This document shows, in pieces, positions 9,540 to 19,761 of a stretch of DNA of 64,000 nucleotides. The translations under genes were made by a program, and so were the position numbers. Under the pieces are notes generated by a model that was given only the letters and a program-made list of their open reading frames with translations, made no database searches and had not been told where the DNA came from. Positions within the stretch are counted from its first letter, which is position 1. The number at the start of each line of letters is the position of its first letter. The stretch is from the NCBI GenBank assembly GCA_021796215.1, contig JAJYOK010000001.1, positions 124,001 to 188,000 of the forward strand. Reading direction: 5' to 3'. This DNA is from Bacteroidota bacterium. GTDB taxonomy: Bacteria > Bacteroidota > Ignavibacteria > UBA10030 > UBA8401.

Positions 9540-10703
9540 TTATGCGCGAGCTTTTTCCATCGCACGCACAAGCGTTCGTCCCTTCCATTCAAAATGTCCG
9601 AAGTAGCCGCCAAATACTGCAAGGAGCACTGTAGGAATATGAAAAATTTCTGCCGGAAAGAAGAATTTCAAGATGGAAGAAGTCTTTGTAAGTGTTGTAA
9701 ATCTTTTGAGAATCAAATAATCAATGATGAATTTTCCGCATAGTACGATGACAGGCAGTGGAAATTCTGTAAAGAATACAATCGAGAACGGTGTCAAAAC
9801 GAAAAGAAGAATGTACAGCAAAAACGAAGTCACAAGAAACATAAGCATTGCCGGTTGATAATGAGCAGTTTGCACTGCCCATCGCATGCGCTGCTGAAGG
9901 AAATCTTTCCAATGCTCGACGGGGAATGTTGTCACTTGCGATTCCGGTTCAATTGCAAAACGGATTTTCCATTGCGTTGTAGAAACAATCTGCTGCGCGA
10001 GGAGAGAATCGTCGCCCGAGTTGATGTGCGCAAGAGAGGAATAGCCGCCGACGGCATCATATGCAGATCGCCTGAACGCCATATTGCTTCCGTTGCAATT
10101 GTTTACCTCGCCGTTGCCGATTGCGCCAGCCGCACAAGCTGTTTGAGAAAGAAAATCGAGGAATTGTACGCCGAACAAGAGAGGCGCAACCTGTTGTTTG
10201 TTGTAAAAAATTGTTGTCCCTGTAACGATACCGACTTCGGGAGAAAAATGTTTCGTTATTGAAGAGAGCCATTGCGCTCCCACAACACAATCTGCGTCGG
10301 TAGTGAAAATAATTTCGCTTGTTGTTTGAGCAATGCCCAACATCAAGGCGTTGATTTTCGGTGAGACGTGATGCGGATGATTTTCGATTTTCAGCAATCG
10401 TACTCTTGACGAGCCTTCCGAAAGTTTTTGAACTACCTCGGCAGTATTATCGGACGATTGATCGTCAACGACTATGATAGTAACTTTTTCTTTCGGATAA
10501 TCCTGATGTAAGAGTGCTTTCACACAATTGCCGATGTGTTCTTCTTCATTTCGCGCCGGCACGATGACAGCGATAGTCGGGAAAAACCCGATGGTTCCTT
10601 TTTTCAGTTTCTTGATGCCGCTGACGAATACAAAAATTTGCCGGATGTAGATAATTCCAAGGACGAACACGGTAAATGAAAGTATGTCGTTCAAAAGATT
10701 CAT
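9540..10703 (-). CDS. Glycosyltransferase family 2 membrane protein
   Basis: VPARNEEEHIGNCVKALLHQDYP, TDADC, QRMRWAVQ motif, C-terminal TMs. Confidence 0.93.
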   Translation of the reverse strand: MNLLNDILSFTVFVLGIIYIRQIFVFVSGIKKLKKGTIGFFPTIAVIVPARNEEEHIGNCVKALLHQDYPKEKVTIIVVDDQSSDNTAEVVQKLSEGSSRVRLLKIENHPHHVSPKINALMLGIAQTTSEIIFTTDADCVVGAQWLSSITKHFSPEVGIVTGTTIFYNKQQVAPLLFGVQFLDFLSQTACAAGAIGNGEVNNCNGSNMAFRRSAYDAVGGYSSLAHINSGDDSLLAQQIVSTTQWKIRFAIEPESQVTTFPVEHWKDFLQQRMRWAVQTAHYQPAMLMFLVTSFLLYILLFVLTPFSIVFFTEFPLPVIVLCGKFIIDYLILKRFTTLTKTSSILKFFFPAEIFHIPTVLLAVFGGYFGHFEWKGRTLVRAMEKARA

Positions 10704-11662
10704 GGAGTAGGATTTGATTTTTGCCGTTTGGTTCGGATGATATAGAATGCGCCAATCAGACTCGGAATAAAAATATTAAAAAAGAATAAAAACATTGAGG
10801 TATTGAATGCTGTTGCCGGTGAAAATCCCGCACGGCTGAAGAAGAAAATTGCCGTTCCCTCGCGAATTCCAAGATCGCCGATAGAAATTGGAAGGAACGC
10901 AGATTTGACGAATAGAATTGAAGCGGCGCACATCGCTCCGGAATATAGCGGAACACTTTCGAAAGCGCGTGCGATAAAAGAATATTGAGCAAGAATGATA
11001 ACATACAACAGCATTGTTAAAAGAAGAAAAATGCGCGCCTGCTTCCGTCGGAAAAATTCGCTGACGGAGAGAAAAGCGGCTGCTGCTTTACTTGCGAGAA
11101 GCTTCTTTGGTAAAAGTGCCAGGGCGCGCCTTGCTTGTTGTGGATAAAGGAGCACAGTGCCCATGGCGATAATAACCAATGCTGCCAAAACGAAGTACAA
11201 AACGCTCCAGTATTGTTTCTGGAAATAAAATGCGAAGGGCAACAATGCGCTGGAACCGCCGATGATAACGACTGCCAAAAAATAAAGCTTGTCAATTAAA
11301 CTTGTGGCGAGTACTTTCGATGTGCGCAATGACCGCAGGGACGCAACTCTTCCCCCATATTCACCAATTTGACCCGGCGTAAAAAAGCCGGCAGCAAAGC
11401 CAATTAAGAGTGAAGAAAGAACAACATCGTTCGGGATGGATTTATCCAGTAGGCGCAGCAGGAACCTCCAGCGATAAAATTGCACGGCAATGTTGGCTAT
11501 CATTAACACACCGCCGATGGCAAGATACATTAGTTTAGCATGAACAAGCGAATCAAGCAAAGTGTGGAAGTCAAGATACGAGATAAGCGCTGCAATGAGA
11601 CCGATCCCCATGGCGATTTTTGCTATAAAGGTAAGCGTCGGATGATTGGAGAAGAATTTCAT
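10700..11662 (-). CDS. Lysylphosphatidylglycerol synthase / YbhN-type flippase-like membrane protein
   Basis: Polytopic; TPGQIGEYGGRVASLR motif; 4-bp overlaps with both GT2 genes. Confidence 0.85.
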   Translation of the reverse strand: MKFFSNHPTLTFIAKIAMGIGLIAALISYLDFHTLLDSLVHAKLMYLAIGGVLMIANIAVQFYRWRFLLRLLDKSIPNDVVLSSLLIGFAAGFFTPGQIGEYGGRVASLRSLRTSKVLATSLIDKLYFLAVVIIGGSSALLPFAFYFQKQYWSVLYFVLAALVIIAMGTVLLYPQQARRALALLPKKLLASKAAAAFLSVSEFFRRKQARIFLLLTMLLYVIILAQYSFIARAFESVPLYSGAMCAASILFVKSAFLPISIGDLGIREGTAIFFFSRAGFSPATAFNTSMFLFFFNIFIPSLIGAFYIIRTKRQKSNPTP

Positions 11663-12783
11663 TGGTGCGAATTTTTCCAGTTAAATGTTCCGATGAGTCC
11701 AAGCGGGCCCACCACCAGGTTATAAAAGATAAAACAAATTTCTAAGGGAACAAACCATTTGAGCGAGTTGCGGTTTCCGAATATGTGCGTTGCTTTGCGG
11801 ATGAGAATTCCGTCAAGCATAAATTTTGCAACCGCAAATATTCCCGCCGTCACCGGAACAAAAAAAAATGAAACGACCACGGCCGCATTGAAAGAATGAA
11901 CTAATGCGAAAATGGTTTTCATCGTGAGCGGATAAAATTTTGCAGCGGAGAAGTGCCGCTTCCGCTGATTGATGAACTCTGCAAATGTCAGCGGCGGCTG
12001 TGTTTTCACAAAACTTTCAGGTTCAATCATGTAGCGGATTTCCCACTGTGTTTCCCGTTGTATGCATTGAATCATTAAATCGTCGTCGCCGCTGATCGAG
12101 TGTTTGATCTTTTCAAATCCGCCGATCTGTTGAAACACTTCTTTCCGGTAAGCAAAGTTTCTTCCGGTGCACATGTAAGCCCGGTTTAAGCCAATACCGG
12201 CGGCGGCGCCGAGCGAATTTTTCATTTCTTCATAGCTAAGAAAATTCTGTCCGGCTTTGGCAAAAAGTGTTTCGATAGAATGTTCTTCAAAAGGCGAGTA
12301 ACCGGCAACTGCTCCGACATTCGGCTCAAAGTATTGAGACAGAACAGCTAACCATTCCGGCGGTACAGCGCAATCAGCATCAGTGAAAGCGAGGATGTTA
12401 TGTGTGCTTGCTTTGATAGCCTCGTTCAGCGCGTTTTTTTTCCCCGGCAAGTCTGAAGCAATTTTGTCAATCGTCAGCAAACGAATTATCGGGTATTTCT
12501 TTTGATATTCCTGAACAATTTTTCCGGTTGCGTCGGTCGAACGGTCGTTCACAATAATGATTTCATACAATTCTTTTGGATAATGCAATTTCACCAAAGC
12601 CTGCAGGCAGTTTCCGATATGCCGTTCTTCATTTCTTGCGGCAACGATGACTGAAAAGCGGTGATGTTCTGCGTTTTTTCCGCGGCGAAGTTTGGAAATG
12701 CCACGTGCGGAAAAAAGGTAAATTGCAAAATAACAAATGAAAAGGATGGAATTAAGAATAATAAAAGCAAGACCAAGGTTCAT
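11659..12783 (-). CDS. Glycosyltransferase family 2 membrane protein (ORF track start 12837 likely too long)
   Basis: VAARNEERHIGNCLQALV, DRSTD, FTDADCAVP, QRKRHF; MNLGLAFIILNS start at 12783. Confidence 0.9.
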   Translation of the reverse strand: MNLGLAFIILNSILFICYFAIYLFSARGISKLRRGKNAEHHRFSVIVAARNEERHIGNCLQALVKLHYPKELYEIIIVNDRSTDATGKIVQEYQKKYPIIRLLTIDKIASDLPGKKNALNEAIKASTHNILAFTDADCAVPPEWLAVLSQYFEPNVGAVAGYSPFEEHSIETLFAKAGQNFLSYEEMKNSLGAAAGIGLNRAYMCTGRNFAYRKEVFQQIGGFEKIKHSISGDDDLMIQCIQRETQWEIRYMIEPESFVKTQPPLTFAEFINQRKRHFSAAKFYPLTMKTIFALVHSFNAAVVVSFFFVPVTAGIFAVAKFMLDGILIRKATHIFGNRNSLKWFVPLEICFIFYNLVVGPLGLIGTFNWKNSHQ

Positions 12784-12846
12784 AAGTAATTCCAAAGTAA
12801 AGAAAACGGGAGAGCAAAGCAATTGGCAGTTTCTCAATTATAGTGG

Positions 12847-12875
12847 TTGCCTCGCTTTCAAAAAAATGGTATATT
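12847..12875 (+). promoter_or_regulatory. Candidate promoter for cmk (TTGCCT-17-TATATT)
   Basis: TTGCCT 12847-12852, TATATT 12870-12875. Confidence 0.5.
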
Positions 12876-12906
12876 TCTAATTCAAAGTGCATATACGGAA
12901 CCCTTT

Positions 12907-13578
12907 TTGAAGCGGCTTATTATTGCAATAGATGGACCGGCGGCGTCGGGAAAAAGCACAACTGCCAAACTCGTTGCAGAACGGCTTGGCTATTTGCATG
13001 TTGATACCGGTGCAATGTATCGCGCGTTCACGCTGAAAGTGCTTCAACAAGGAATTGACATACAGAATGCAGAAAGCATTGTGCAGCTTGTGCCGCGAAC
13101 AACTGTTCGCTTGCTTTACAAAAACGGCAAGCAGTCAGTCTTGCTGGACGGCGTTGATGTCAGCGAAGAAATTCGCCGTCCGAAAGTTACGAAAGCAGTG
13201 AGTGCCGTGAGCAGTATTTCCGAAGTGCGCGCGCTGATGGTGCGCGAGCAGCAGGCAATGGGAAAGCAAAGCGGCATTGTTCTTGAAGGCAGGGATATCG
13301 GGACGGTGGTGTTTCCGAATGCCGATGTAAAAGTTTTTATGATTGCCGATGCGCGTGAACGGGCACGAAGGCGAAGCAAGGAACTGGCGGAACGCGGTAC
13401 GGATATTCCGTTAGAAGAATTGGAAAAAGAAATTGTTGACAGGGACAAGAAAGATACAAACCGCGCAATCAGTCCGCTGAAACAGGCAAAGGACGCTGTT
13501 GTTCTTGACACGACAAAGTTGAGAGTAGAAGAGCAGGTAGAATTTATTGTGGCGAAGGCGATGGAGAAGATGCGATGA
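12907..13578 (+). CDS. cmk: Cytidylate kinase (likely TTG start 12907; ORF track start 12847 overlaps promoter)
   Basis: IAIDGPAASGKSTTAKLVAERLGYLHVDTGAMYRA; GRDIGTVVFPNADVKVFM. Confidence 0.95.
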   Translation: MKRLIIAIDGPAASGKSTTAKLVAERLGYLHVDTGAMYRAFTLKVLQQGIDIQNAESIVQLVPRTTVRLLYKNGKQSVLLDGVDVSEEIRRPKVTKAVSAVSSISEVRALMVREQQAMGKQSGIVLEGRDIGTVVFPNADVKVFMIADARERARRRSKELAERGTDIPLEELEKEIVDRDKKDTNRAISPLKQAKDAVVLDTTKLRVEEQVEFIVAKAMEKMR

Positions 13579-14465
13579 AAGTTACTGTTGACCCGAATTC
13601 CGGCTTTTGCTGGGGCGTCGTTCGAACGATTGAGATTGCGGAACAGGAATTGCAGGAGTCGAAGAAATTATATTCACTCGGCGATATTATTCATAATCCG
13701 ATTGAGATTGAGCGGCTGGGAGAAGAAGGGCTGAAAACAATTACTCATGCGGATCTCGAAAATATCAAGGACGCGAAAGTTCTTATTCGCGCTCACGGTG
13801 AGCCGCCTGAGACATACCGTCGTGCAAAAGAATTAGGCATCGAGTTAATAGACGCGACGTGCCCGGTAGTAACAAAAGTTCAGGAACGCATCCGTAAGTT
13901 TTATGACAAAGGATTTCAGATTGTCATCTTCGGAAAGAAAGAACATGCGGAAGTAATCGGCTTGGTCGGTCACACAAATGGAACTGCCATTGTAATCAAA
14001 TCAGTGGAAGAAGTTCCGAAGCTCGATCTCACGAAGGATACTGTATTGTTTTCCCAAACCACGATGGATAAAGCGACGTTCTATGCTATTCGTGATGAAA
14101 TTCGGTCGAAGATTAAAGCGGAATTTGAAGTCGGCACGTTCGAAGAGATGGCGATAGATTTTCATGCAAAGGATACCATCTGCGGTCAAGTTTCCGGGCG
14201 GGACAAAAAACTGCGTGAATTTTCCCGAAGCAACAACGTTGTAATTTTTGTCGCCGGCAGAAAAAGCTCGAACGGAAAAGTGCTGTTCGAAATTGCCAAA
14301 GAGGAAAATCCGCACACTTTTTTCATTGAGGATGAAAAAGAGCTTCGGCAAGAATGGTTTGAGAATGTTGAAAGCGTCGGCATCAGCGGTGCAACATCAA
14401 CACCACAATGGCTGATGGAGCGCATTAAATCTTCAATTGAAGAAATGGTGCATGTTCACATATAA
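13575..14465 (+). CDS. ispH: 4-hydroxy-3-methylbut-2-enyl diphosphate reductase
   Basis: SGFCWGVVRTIEIAE, IRAHGEPPE, DATCPVVTKVQ, SGATSTPQWL; ATGA overlap with cmk. Confidence 0.97.
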   Translation: MKVTVDPNSGFCWGVVRTIEIAEQELQESKKLYSLGDIIHNPIEIERLGEEGLKTITHADLENIKDAKVLIRAHGEPPETYRRAKELGIELIDATCPVVTKVQERIRKFYDKGFQIVIFGKKEHAEVIGLVGHTNGTAIVIKSVEEVPKLDLTKDTVLFSQTTMDKATFYAIRDEIRSKIKAEFEVGTFEEMAIDFHAKDTICGQVSGRDKKLREFSRSNNVVIFVAGRKSSNGKVLFEIAKEENPHTFFIEDEKELRQEWFENVESVGISGATSTPQWLMERIKSSIEEMVHVHI

Positions 14466-14494
14466 TTTTTTAGTCATCAATAAATCACTATACC

Positions 14495-14531
14495 AATCAA
14501 CAATAATTTTTTTTGCTTGTTGATTTTTTTT
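14495..14531 (+). terminator. Rho-independent terminator after ispH
   Basis: AATCAACAA 14495-14503 / TTGTTGATT 14517-14525 then T-run. Confidence 0.65.
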
Positions 14532-14581
14532 GCGGAATGAATGTGATGACTGTTCATTTCCGGCAAAAAAGACAATAAGCG

Positions 14582-14598
14582 GTCCTGCACGGCGGGAC
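14582..14598 (+). promoter_or_regulatory. Short hairpin just upstream of the rpsA Shine-Dalgarno
   Basis: GTCCTGC/GCGGGAC 7-bp stem (one U-G), 3-nt loop, 4 nt before AAGGAG. Confidence 0.4.
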
Positions 14599-14612
14599 GG
14601 TAAGGAGTGTTA

Positions 14613-16364
14613 ATGTCTATAGACGAAGAAGTAAAAGTCGCACCGGATTTTGGAGACGAAAAAGAGTATTCCGAATCTGAATTTAAAGAGCTGGCTGCGC
14701 TGTACGAAGGCACATTGGGCAAAATTTCCCAAGGCGAGATTGTCAAAGGGAAAATCGTACATATCGGCGATAATGAAATTGCGCTGGACATCGGATTTAA
14801 ATCGGAAGGCACGGTGCCGAAAAATGAATTCACAAATCTTTCTGAGCTGAAGGTCGGCGATGAGGTAGAAGTTTTTCTCGAAAGCATCGAAGATAAAGAT
14901 GGACAGCTTGTTCTGTCGCGCAAGCGTGCCGATTTCATGCGCGTGTGGGAACGTGTGACGCGCTCGTTTGAAACAGGCGAGGTGTTGAAAGGAAAGTGCG
15001 TGCGGCGCATTAAAGGCGGCATTGTTGTAGATTTGCTCGGCATAGACGCATTCCTTCCCGGCTCTCAGATTGACGTTCGTCCTGTGCGTGATTTTGATGC
15101 GCTCATCGGAAAAGAAATGGATTTCCGCGTCGTGAAAATCAATCATCCTTCTGAAAATGTGGTCGTAAGCCACAAAATTCTTGTGGAAGAAGAGATTGCC
15201 GACCAACGCAAAGCAATTCTCGACAGCCTTGAGAAAGGGCAAATCCTTGAAGGGAATGTCAAAGCAATTTCCGATTTCGGTGTGTTTATTGATCTCGGCG
15301 GCGTTGATGGCCTCGTTCACATTACCGATTTGTCGTGGGGCAGAGTCGGCCATCCGTCGGAAATTGTGAAGCTCGATCAAGTGATCAATGTTGTCGTTCT
15401 CGATTTCGATGCCGAGAAGAAAAGAATTTCTCTCGGTTACAAACAGTTGCAGCCGCATCCGTGGGAAAATATTGAAACGAAATATCCGGTCGGCACGAAA
15501 GTTTCCGGCAAGGTGGTATCGTTGACGGATTATGGTGCGTTCATTGAAATCGAAAAAGGCATCGAGGGATTGATTCACATTTCCGAAATGAGCTGGACGC
15601 AGCATATCAAACATCCGTCGCAGGTTGTTTCGATGGGACAGGTTGTGGATGCAGTGATTCTTTCACTCGACAAAGAGAATAAGAAAATTTCTCTCGGCAT
15701 CAAGCAACTTGAACCTGATCCGTGGATGACGCTGCTGCAAAAATATCCGATCGGTTCGCGCCACAGCGGCATCGTCCGCAACTTGACAAACTTCGGTGTG
15801 TTTGTAGAATTGGAACAAGGCGTTGACGGCTTGATTCACATTTCTGATTTATCGTGGACAAAAAAAATCCGTCACCCCGGCGAAATTGTGAAAAAAGGCG
15901 ATTCCATTGACGTGGTCATCTTGAGCATTGATGTGGAACAGCGGCGCATTTCTCTCGGACACAAACAGTTGAGCGATAATCCGTGGGAAGCCTTTTCGGA
16001 TTCCTACAAAATCGGCACTGAAGTGGAAGGGAAAATTGTCCGCATCATCGAGAAAGGCGTGATCGTTGAGCTTCCTCTCGGTGTGGATGGTTTCGTTCCG
16101 CTTTCGCAATTATCGCAAACGCCGATTAAAAATATTGCAGACGCGTTTCAAGCCGACGATATGCTGCCGTTGAGTGTCATCGAATTTGACCGCGAAAGCA
16201 AGAAGATTGTTCTTTCTGTCGTCGAATATCTGCGCGGTAAAGAACAGAAGCTTGTTGATGATTACGTCGCTCAGCATAAACTTCCACCGGTAACACTGAA
16301 AGACTCAGTGCCTGTTCCTCCGGCGAGCGATGAAACGCCCGAGCCAGAACCTCCGACAGAATAA
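14613..16364 (+). CDS. rpsA: 30S ribosomal protein S1 (six S1 domains)
   Basis: Repeated GxVxxITDFGxFVDLGGVDGLVHITDLSW-type S1 units; SD AAGGAG upstream. Confidence 0.97.
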   Translation: MSIDEEVKVAPDFGDEKEYSESEFKELAALYEGTLGKISQGEIVKGKIVHIGDNEIALDIGFKSEGTVPKNEFTNLSELKVGDEVEVFLESIEDKDGQLVLSRKRADFMRVWERVTRSFETGEVLKGKCVRRIKGGIVVDLLGIDAFLPGSQIDVRPVRDFDALIGKEMDFRVVKINHPSENVVVSHKILVEEEIADQRKAILDSLEKGQILEGNVKAISDFGVFIDLGGVDGLVHITDLSWGRVGHPSEIVKLDQVINVVVLDFDAEKKRISLGYKQLQPHPWENIETKYPVGTKVSGKVVSLTDYGAFIEIEKGIEGLIHISEMSWTQHIKHPSQVVSMGQVVDAVILSLDKENKKISLGIKQLEPDPWMTLLQKYPIGSRHSGIVRNLTNFGVFVELEQGVDGLIHISDLSWTKKIRHPGEIVKKGDSIDVVILSIDVEQRRISLGHKQLSDNPWEAFSDSYKIGTEVEGKIVRIIEKGVIVELPLGVDGFVPLSQLSQTPIKNIADAFQADDMLPLSVIEFDRESKKIVLSVVEYLRGKEQKLVDDYVAQHKLPPVTLKDSVPVPPASDETPEPEPPTE

Positions 16365-16390
16365 CAGTGAAGGTGATGATGATGATGAAG

Positions 16391-16428
16391 AAGAGTCCCG
16401 GTTGTTTTCCATTGGGACTCTTTTTTTA
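16391..16428 (+). terminator. Rho-independent terminator after rpsA
   Basis: AAGAGTCCC / GGGACTCTT then T-run. Confidence 0.85.
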
Positions 16429-16443
16429 TAGCGAAGAAAATTA

Positions 16444-17856
16444 ATGAAGACTGTTTCCTTTTACACGCTCGGCTGCAAATTGAATTACGCCGAAACGACA
16501 AGTCTTGAGCGCCAGTTTGTCGCTCAGCATTTTTCTGTCGTCCAGTTTGATCAACAATCCGATGTGTGTGTGTTGAATACGTGCAGCGTGACCGAGCGGG
16601 CAGACCGTGAATGCCGCCAGATCATTCGCCGCGCATTGCGCACTTCGCCGAATGCGTTTGTGATTGTGCTTGGCTGTTATGCGCAGCTTGAGCCGGAGCA
16701 AATCGCTTCCATTGATGGCGTTGATATCGTTCTTGGTGCGTCGGAGAAATTTCACGTTTTCGAATATGCACCGAAGGGATTTTCAACCGGTAGTTTTTCT
16801 AAGCTCCCATCGCCCAAAATTTTTGTTTCACCAATTGATGAAGCAAAAGATTTTGGCATCGCATATTCAGGGGGAGTGGACGACCGCACCCGTGCGTTCT
16901 TAAAAGTACAGGACGGCTGCGATTTTAATTGCACGTTCTGTACGATTCCGCTGGCACGGGGCAAAAGCAGAAGCCAATCAATTGAAGCGTGCGTTCAGCA
17001 AGCGCACAAACTTGGTGATATGGGCTACAAGGAAATTGTTCTTACCGGTGTCAATGTCGGCGATTATGGCAAACACAATGGCAGCTCACTTTTAATGCTG
17101 CTCAAAGAACTAGAACGCGTAGAAAAGATTGAGCGCATTCGCGTCAGCTCCGTTGAGCCGAATTTGCTGACTCCTCAACTGCTGAACTATTGGCTCGCCT
17201 CAGAAAAAATCTGCAAGCATTTTCATATTCCATTGCAAAGCGGCAGCGACGTTTTGTTGAAAGCAATGCGGCGCAGATACAATACATCGTATTATGCCGA
17301 TCTTGTTCATTTTATTAAGGAAAAAAATCCGGATGCCGGCATCGGCGTTGATGTGATTGTCGGGTTTCCCGGCGAGACGGATGAAATTTTTGAACAAGAA
17401 TACAATTTTCTCCATGCTCTTCCGGTAAGCTATCTGCACGTTTTCACATATTCTGAGCGCCCCAACACTCCGTCGGTGGAATTTGAAGAGCGTGTAGAGC
17501 CGCGCATTCGTTACAGCAGAAGCGAAATGCTTCGCACGCTTGGATACAAAAAGAAACATGCGTTTTATGAAACTCAAATTGGCCGCAGCCTTGATGTTCT
17601 TGTTGAAAACCACGCCAGCGGCATGGTGGAAGGAACGGTTGAGAACAATATGATTTCCCCACAGGGGTTTTCAACCGGCTTCACGGATAATTACGTGCGC
17701 GTTCAAATGCCATATCATCCGTCGCTGGAAAATTCAATCGTACGAGTTGAATTGGAAAAAGTAACATCTGATGCATGCATCGGAAGAGTTGTAGAAACGA
17801 AGGGACTGCCAACACCCATTCCGTATCTGCCGGTTGTTTCTTCAATCGTTCAATAA
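16444..17856 (+). CDS. mtaB: tRNA t6A methylthiotransferase MtaB-like (radical SAM)
   Basis: TLGCKLNYAETTSLER, NTCSVTERADRECRQIIRRA, QDGCDFNCTFCTIPLARGKSRS. Confidence 0.92.
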   Translation: MKTVSFYTLGCKLNYAETTSLERQFVAQHFSVVQFDQQSDVCVLNTCSVTERADRECRQIIRRALRTSPNAFVIVLGCYAQLEPEQIASIDGVDIVLGASEKFHVFEYAPKGFSTGSFSKLPSPKIFVSPIDEAKDFGIAYSGGVDDRTRAFLKVQDGCDFNCTFCTIPLARGKSRSQSIEACVQQAHKLGDMGYKEIVLTGVNVGDYGKHNGSSLLMLLKELERVEKIERIRVSSVEPNLLTPQLLNYWLASEKICKHFHIPLQSGSDVLLKAMRRRYNTSYYADLVHFIKEKNPDAGIGVDVIVGFPGETDEIFEQEYNFLHALPVSYLHVFTYSERPNTPSVEFEERVEPRIRYSRSEMLRTLGYKKKHAFYETQIGRSLDVLVENHASGMVEGTVENNMISPQGFSTGFTDNYVRVQMPYHPSLENSIVRVELEKVTSDACIGRVVETKGLPTPIPYLPVVSSIVQ

Positions 17857-17881
17857 TTTTTTTACGAAAGCAGCTTGAGGT

Positions 17882-18685
17882 ATGATAATGAAAAATATGA
17901 CGCCAGGAGCAGCACTGAAATTAGCGATTGCATTTTCGATTTTTTATTCAGCAGGAATTGCCGTTGCACAAACTGAAAACCAGCCTGCGTCAGAAGCAGC
18001 ATCTCACACGCTTCAGCTTCGTCAGCAATTGGTAAAAGGAATGAATGCGACGATGCCGGCGTCAGGATTGTTCGAAGGCACTCAAAGCACTTCGCAAAAA
18101 AAGTCTGCGGCAGTGGCGGCACTCTATTCATTGCTGCTTCCCGGAATGGGCGAGCTGTATGCCAATGGTTTTGAATCGGGGCGATATTTTCTTGGAGCAG
18201 AAGCCGGATTGTGGATTACGTATGCTTCGTTTGAGACGTACGGCACATGGCTTCAAAAGGATGCGCGTTCATTTGCAGTGGCGCATTCGGGTGCAACAGC
18301 AAACGGAAAGAGCGACCAGTTTTATGTTGATCTCAGCAATTATATGAACGTGTACGAATATAACGACCAAAAATTACGTGACCGCCAACTGGAAAAAGTA
18401 TACGATCCGAGTCAAGGATATTCATGGCAATGGGATTCGGATGCCAATCGCCAGCAGTTTCGGACTTCACGTATTTCAAGCGACCGCGTGTTCAACAACT
18501 CACGGTTTGTAATCGGTGCGATCATTGTCAATCATATTGTCAGCGCGTTGAATGCGGCGCGGCTTGTCCGCCGGTATAATAATAATGTGACAGAAAGTGG
18601 AATCAATTTCCGGATTGACTCTTCATTGCTTAGCGACAGCGGCGCGCCTGACGGACTTCTTCTTACTGTGCGCGGCGTGTTTTGA
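17882..18685 (+). CDS. Secreted/membrane hypothetical protein (DUF5683-like)
   Basis: Signal peptide AGIAVAQ; SLLLPGMGELYANGFESGRYFLGAEA segment. Confidence 0.55.
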   Translation: MIMKNMTPGAALKLAIAFSIFYSAGIAVAQTENQPASEAASHTLQLRQQLVKGMNATMPASGLFEGTQSTSQKKSAAVAALYSLLLPGMGELYANGFESGRYFLGAEAGLWITYASFETYGTWLQKDARSFAVAHSGATANGKSDQFYVDLSNYMNVYEYNDQKLRDRQLEKVYDPSQGYSWQWDSDANRQQFRTSRISSDRVFNNSRFVIGAIIVNHIVSALNAARLVRRYNNNVTESGINFRIDSSLLSDSGAPDGLLLTVRGVF

Positions 18686-18710
18686 AATCTAAATTCTTAA
18701 TTATAAAATT

Positions 18711-18746
18711 ATCCCGTCACGCAGGCTGCATGTGACGGGATTTTTA
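18711..18746 (+). terminator. Rho-independent terminator
   Basis: ATCCCGTCACGC ... GCATGTGACGGGAT then T-run. Confidence 0.8.
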
Positions 18747-18771
18747 ATGTACGAAGACAAAAAAGCGTGAC

Positions 18772-19527
18772 ATGCGAAACATCAAGATCATTATTGAATA
18801 TGATGGCACAGATTTCGTCGGCTGGCAGCGCCAGTTGAACGGGCGTTCTGTTCAAGCCGCGATTGAAGAAGCAATAGCTCAAGTGACGAGTGAATCAGTA
18901 TCCATTGTCGGCGCTGGAAGAACGGATGCGGGGGTTCATGCACGGGGACAGGCGGCAAATTTTTTGCTGAATTCTTCCATTGCCGTGAACGATTTATTGC
19001 GTGCGTTGAACGGCGTTCTACCCGAAGAGATCGTGGTTCATCATGTTGAAGAAGTTCCTGAAAATTTTTCCGCCCGGTACAGTGCGAAAGAGCGAATCTA
19101 TCATTATTACATTTCGCAGGAGCGGACGGCGCTCGATAGAAAATTTTGCTGGCAGGTTTTCTACCATTTGGATTTTGCTCCAATGAATGAAGCGGCGCGG
19201 ATGTTATCAGGCACGAACGATTTTCAATCGTTTTGCACGGCAAGTTCTGAACAGAAGAACTTTATGTGCACAGTGTTCGGGGCAGAATGGAAACTGAAAA
19301 TGGAGCCGAAGGCGACACAGATTGAAAACGGCGGCGCAGTTTTCGTTATCCGCGCGAACCGTTTTCTTCACGGAATGGTGCGTGCGATTGTGGGAACACT
19401 TATAGATGTTGGAAGGGGAAAAATAGAAGTGGAAGAATTCGCGGAAATCATTCAGTTAAAAGACAGGCGGCGCGCATCCATGGCGGCTCCGGCACGCGGA
19501 TTGGTGCTGGAAAAAGTTGTGTACTAA
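18772..19527 (+). CDS. truA: tRNA pseudouridine(38-40) synthase
   Basis: EYDGTDFVGWQRQ, GAGRTDAGVHARGQAANF, RFLHGMVRAIVGTLIDVG. Confidence 0.97.
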   Translation: MRNIKIIIEYDGTDFVGWQRQLNGRSVQAAIEEAIAQVTSESVSIVGAGRTDAGVHARGQAANFLLNSSIAVNDLLRALNGVLPEEIVVHHVEEVPENFSARYSAKERIYHYYISQERTALDRKFCWQVFYHLDFAPMNEAARMLSGTNDFQSFCTASSEQKNFMCTVFGAEWKLKMEPKATQIENGGAVFVIRANRFLHGMVRAIVGTLIDVGRGKIEVEEFAEIIQLKDRRRASMAAPARGLVLEKVVY

Positions 19528-19761
19528 ACTGTGCGGCACTTAAAAAATTCAAGACTTCATTGATTCTCGTTGGGGTTTTTGATATTTTTCACTACCACAT
19601 CTCAAAGTAAGCCATTTGGGAGTGGAACTCTACAGCGATTTAAGCGTTTCAAGGATTGCTTTTCGCAGGAAAGGTGATTCATCAATTCAAGTCTTCGGCG
19701 TAATATCGCTGAGGCGCCACTTGCCAATTTCAATTTTAAAATATATAGAGAGGAGCAATCT

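Noticed and set aside
14610-15614. 334-aa antisense ORF in rpsA
   Set aside because: Shadow ORF favoured by codon bias of the S1 repeats; no domain-like content
16361-16390. GATGATGATGATGAAG trinucleotide run after rpsA
   Set aside because: Too short to call a contingency microsatellite; outside a coding frame
19528-19761. 233-bp spacer between truA and the peroxiredoxin as an ncRNA locus
   Set aside because: No convincing stem set, promoter-terminator pair or conserved motif seen by eye
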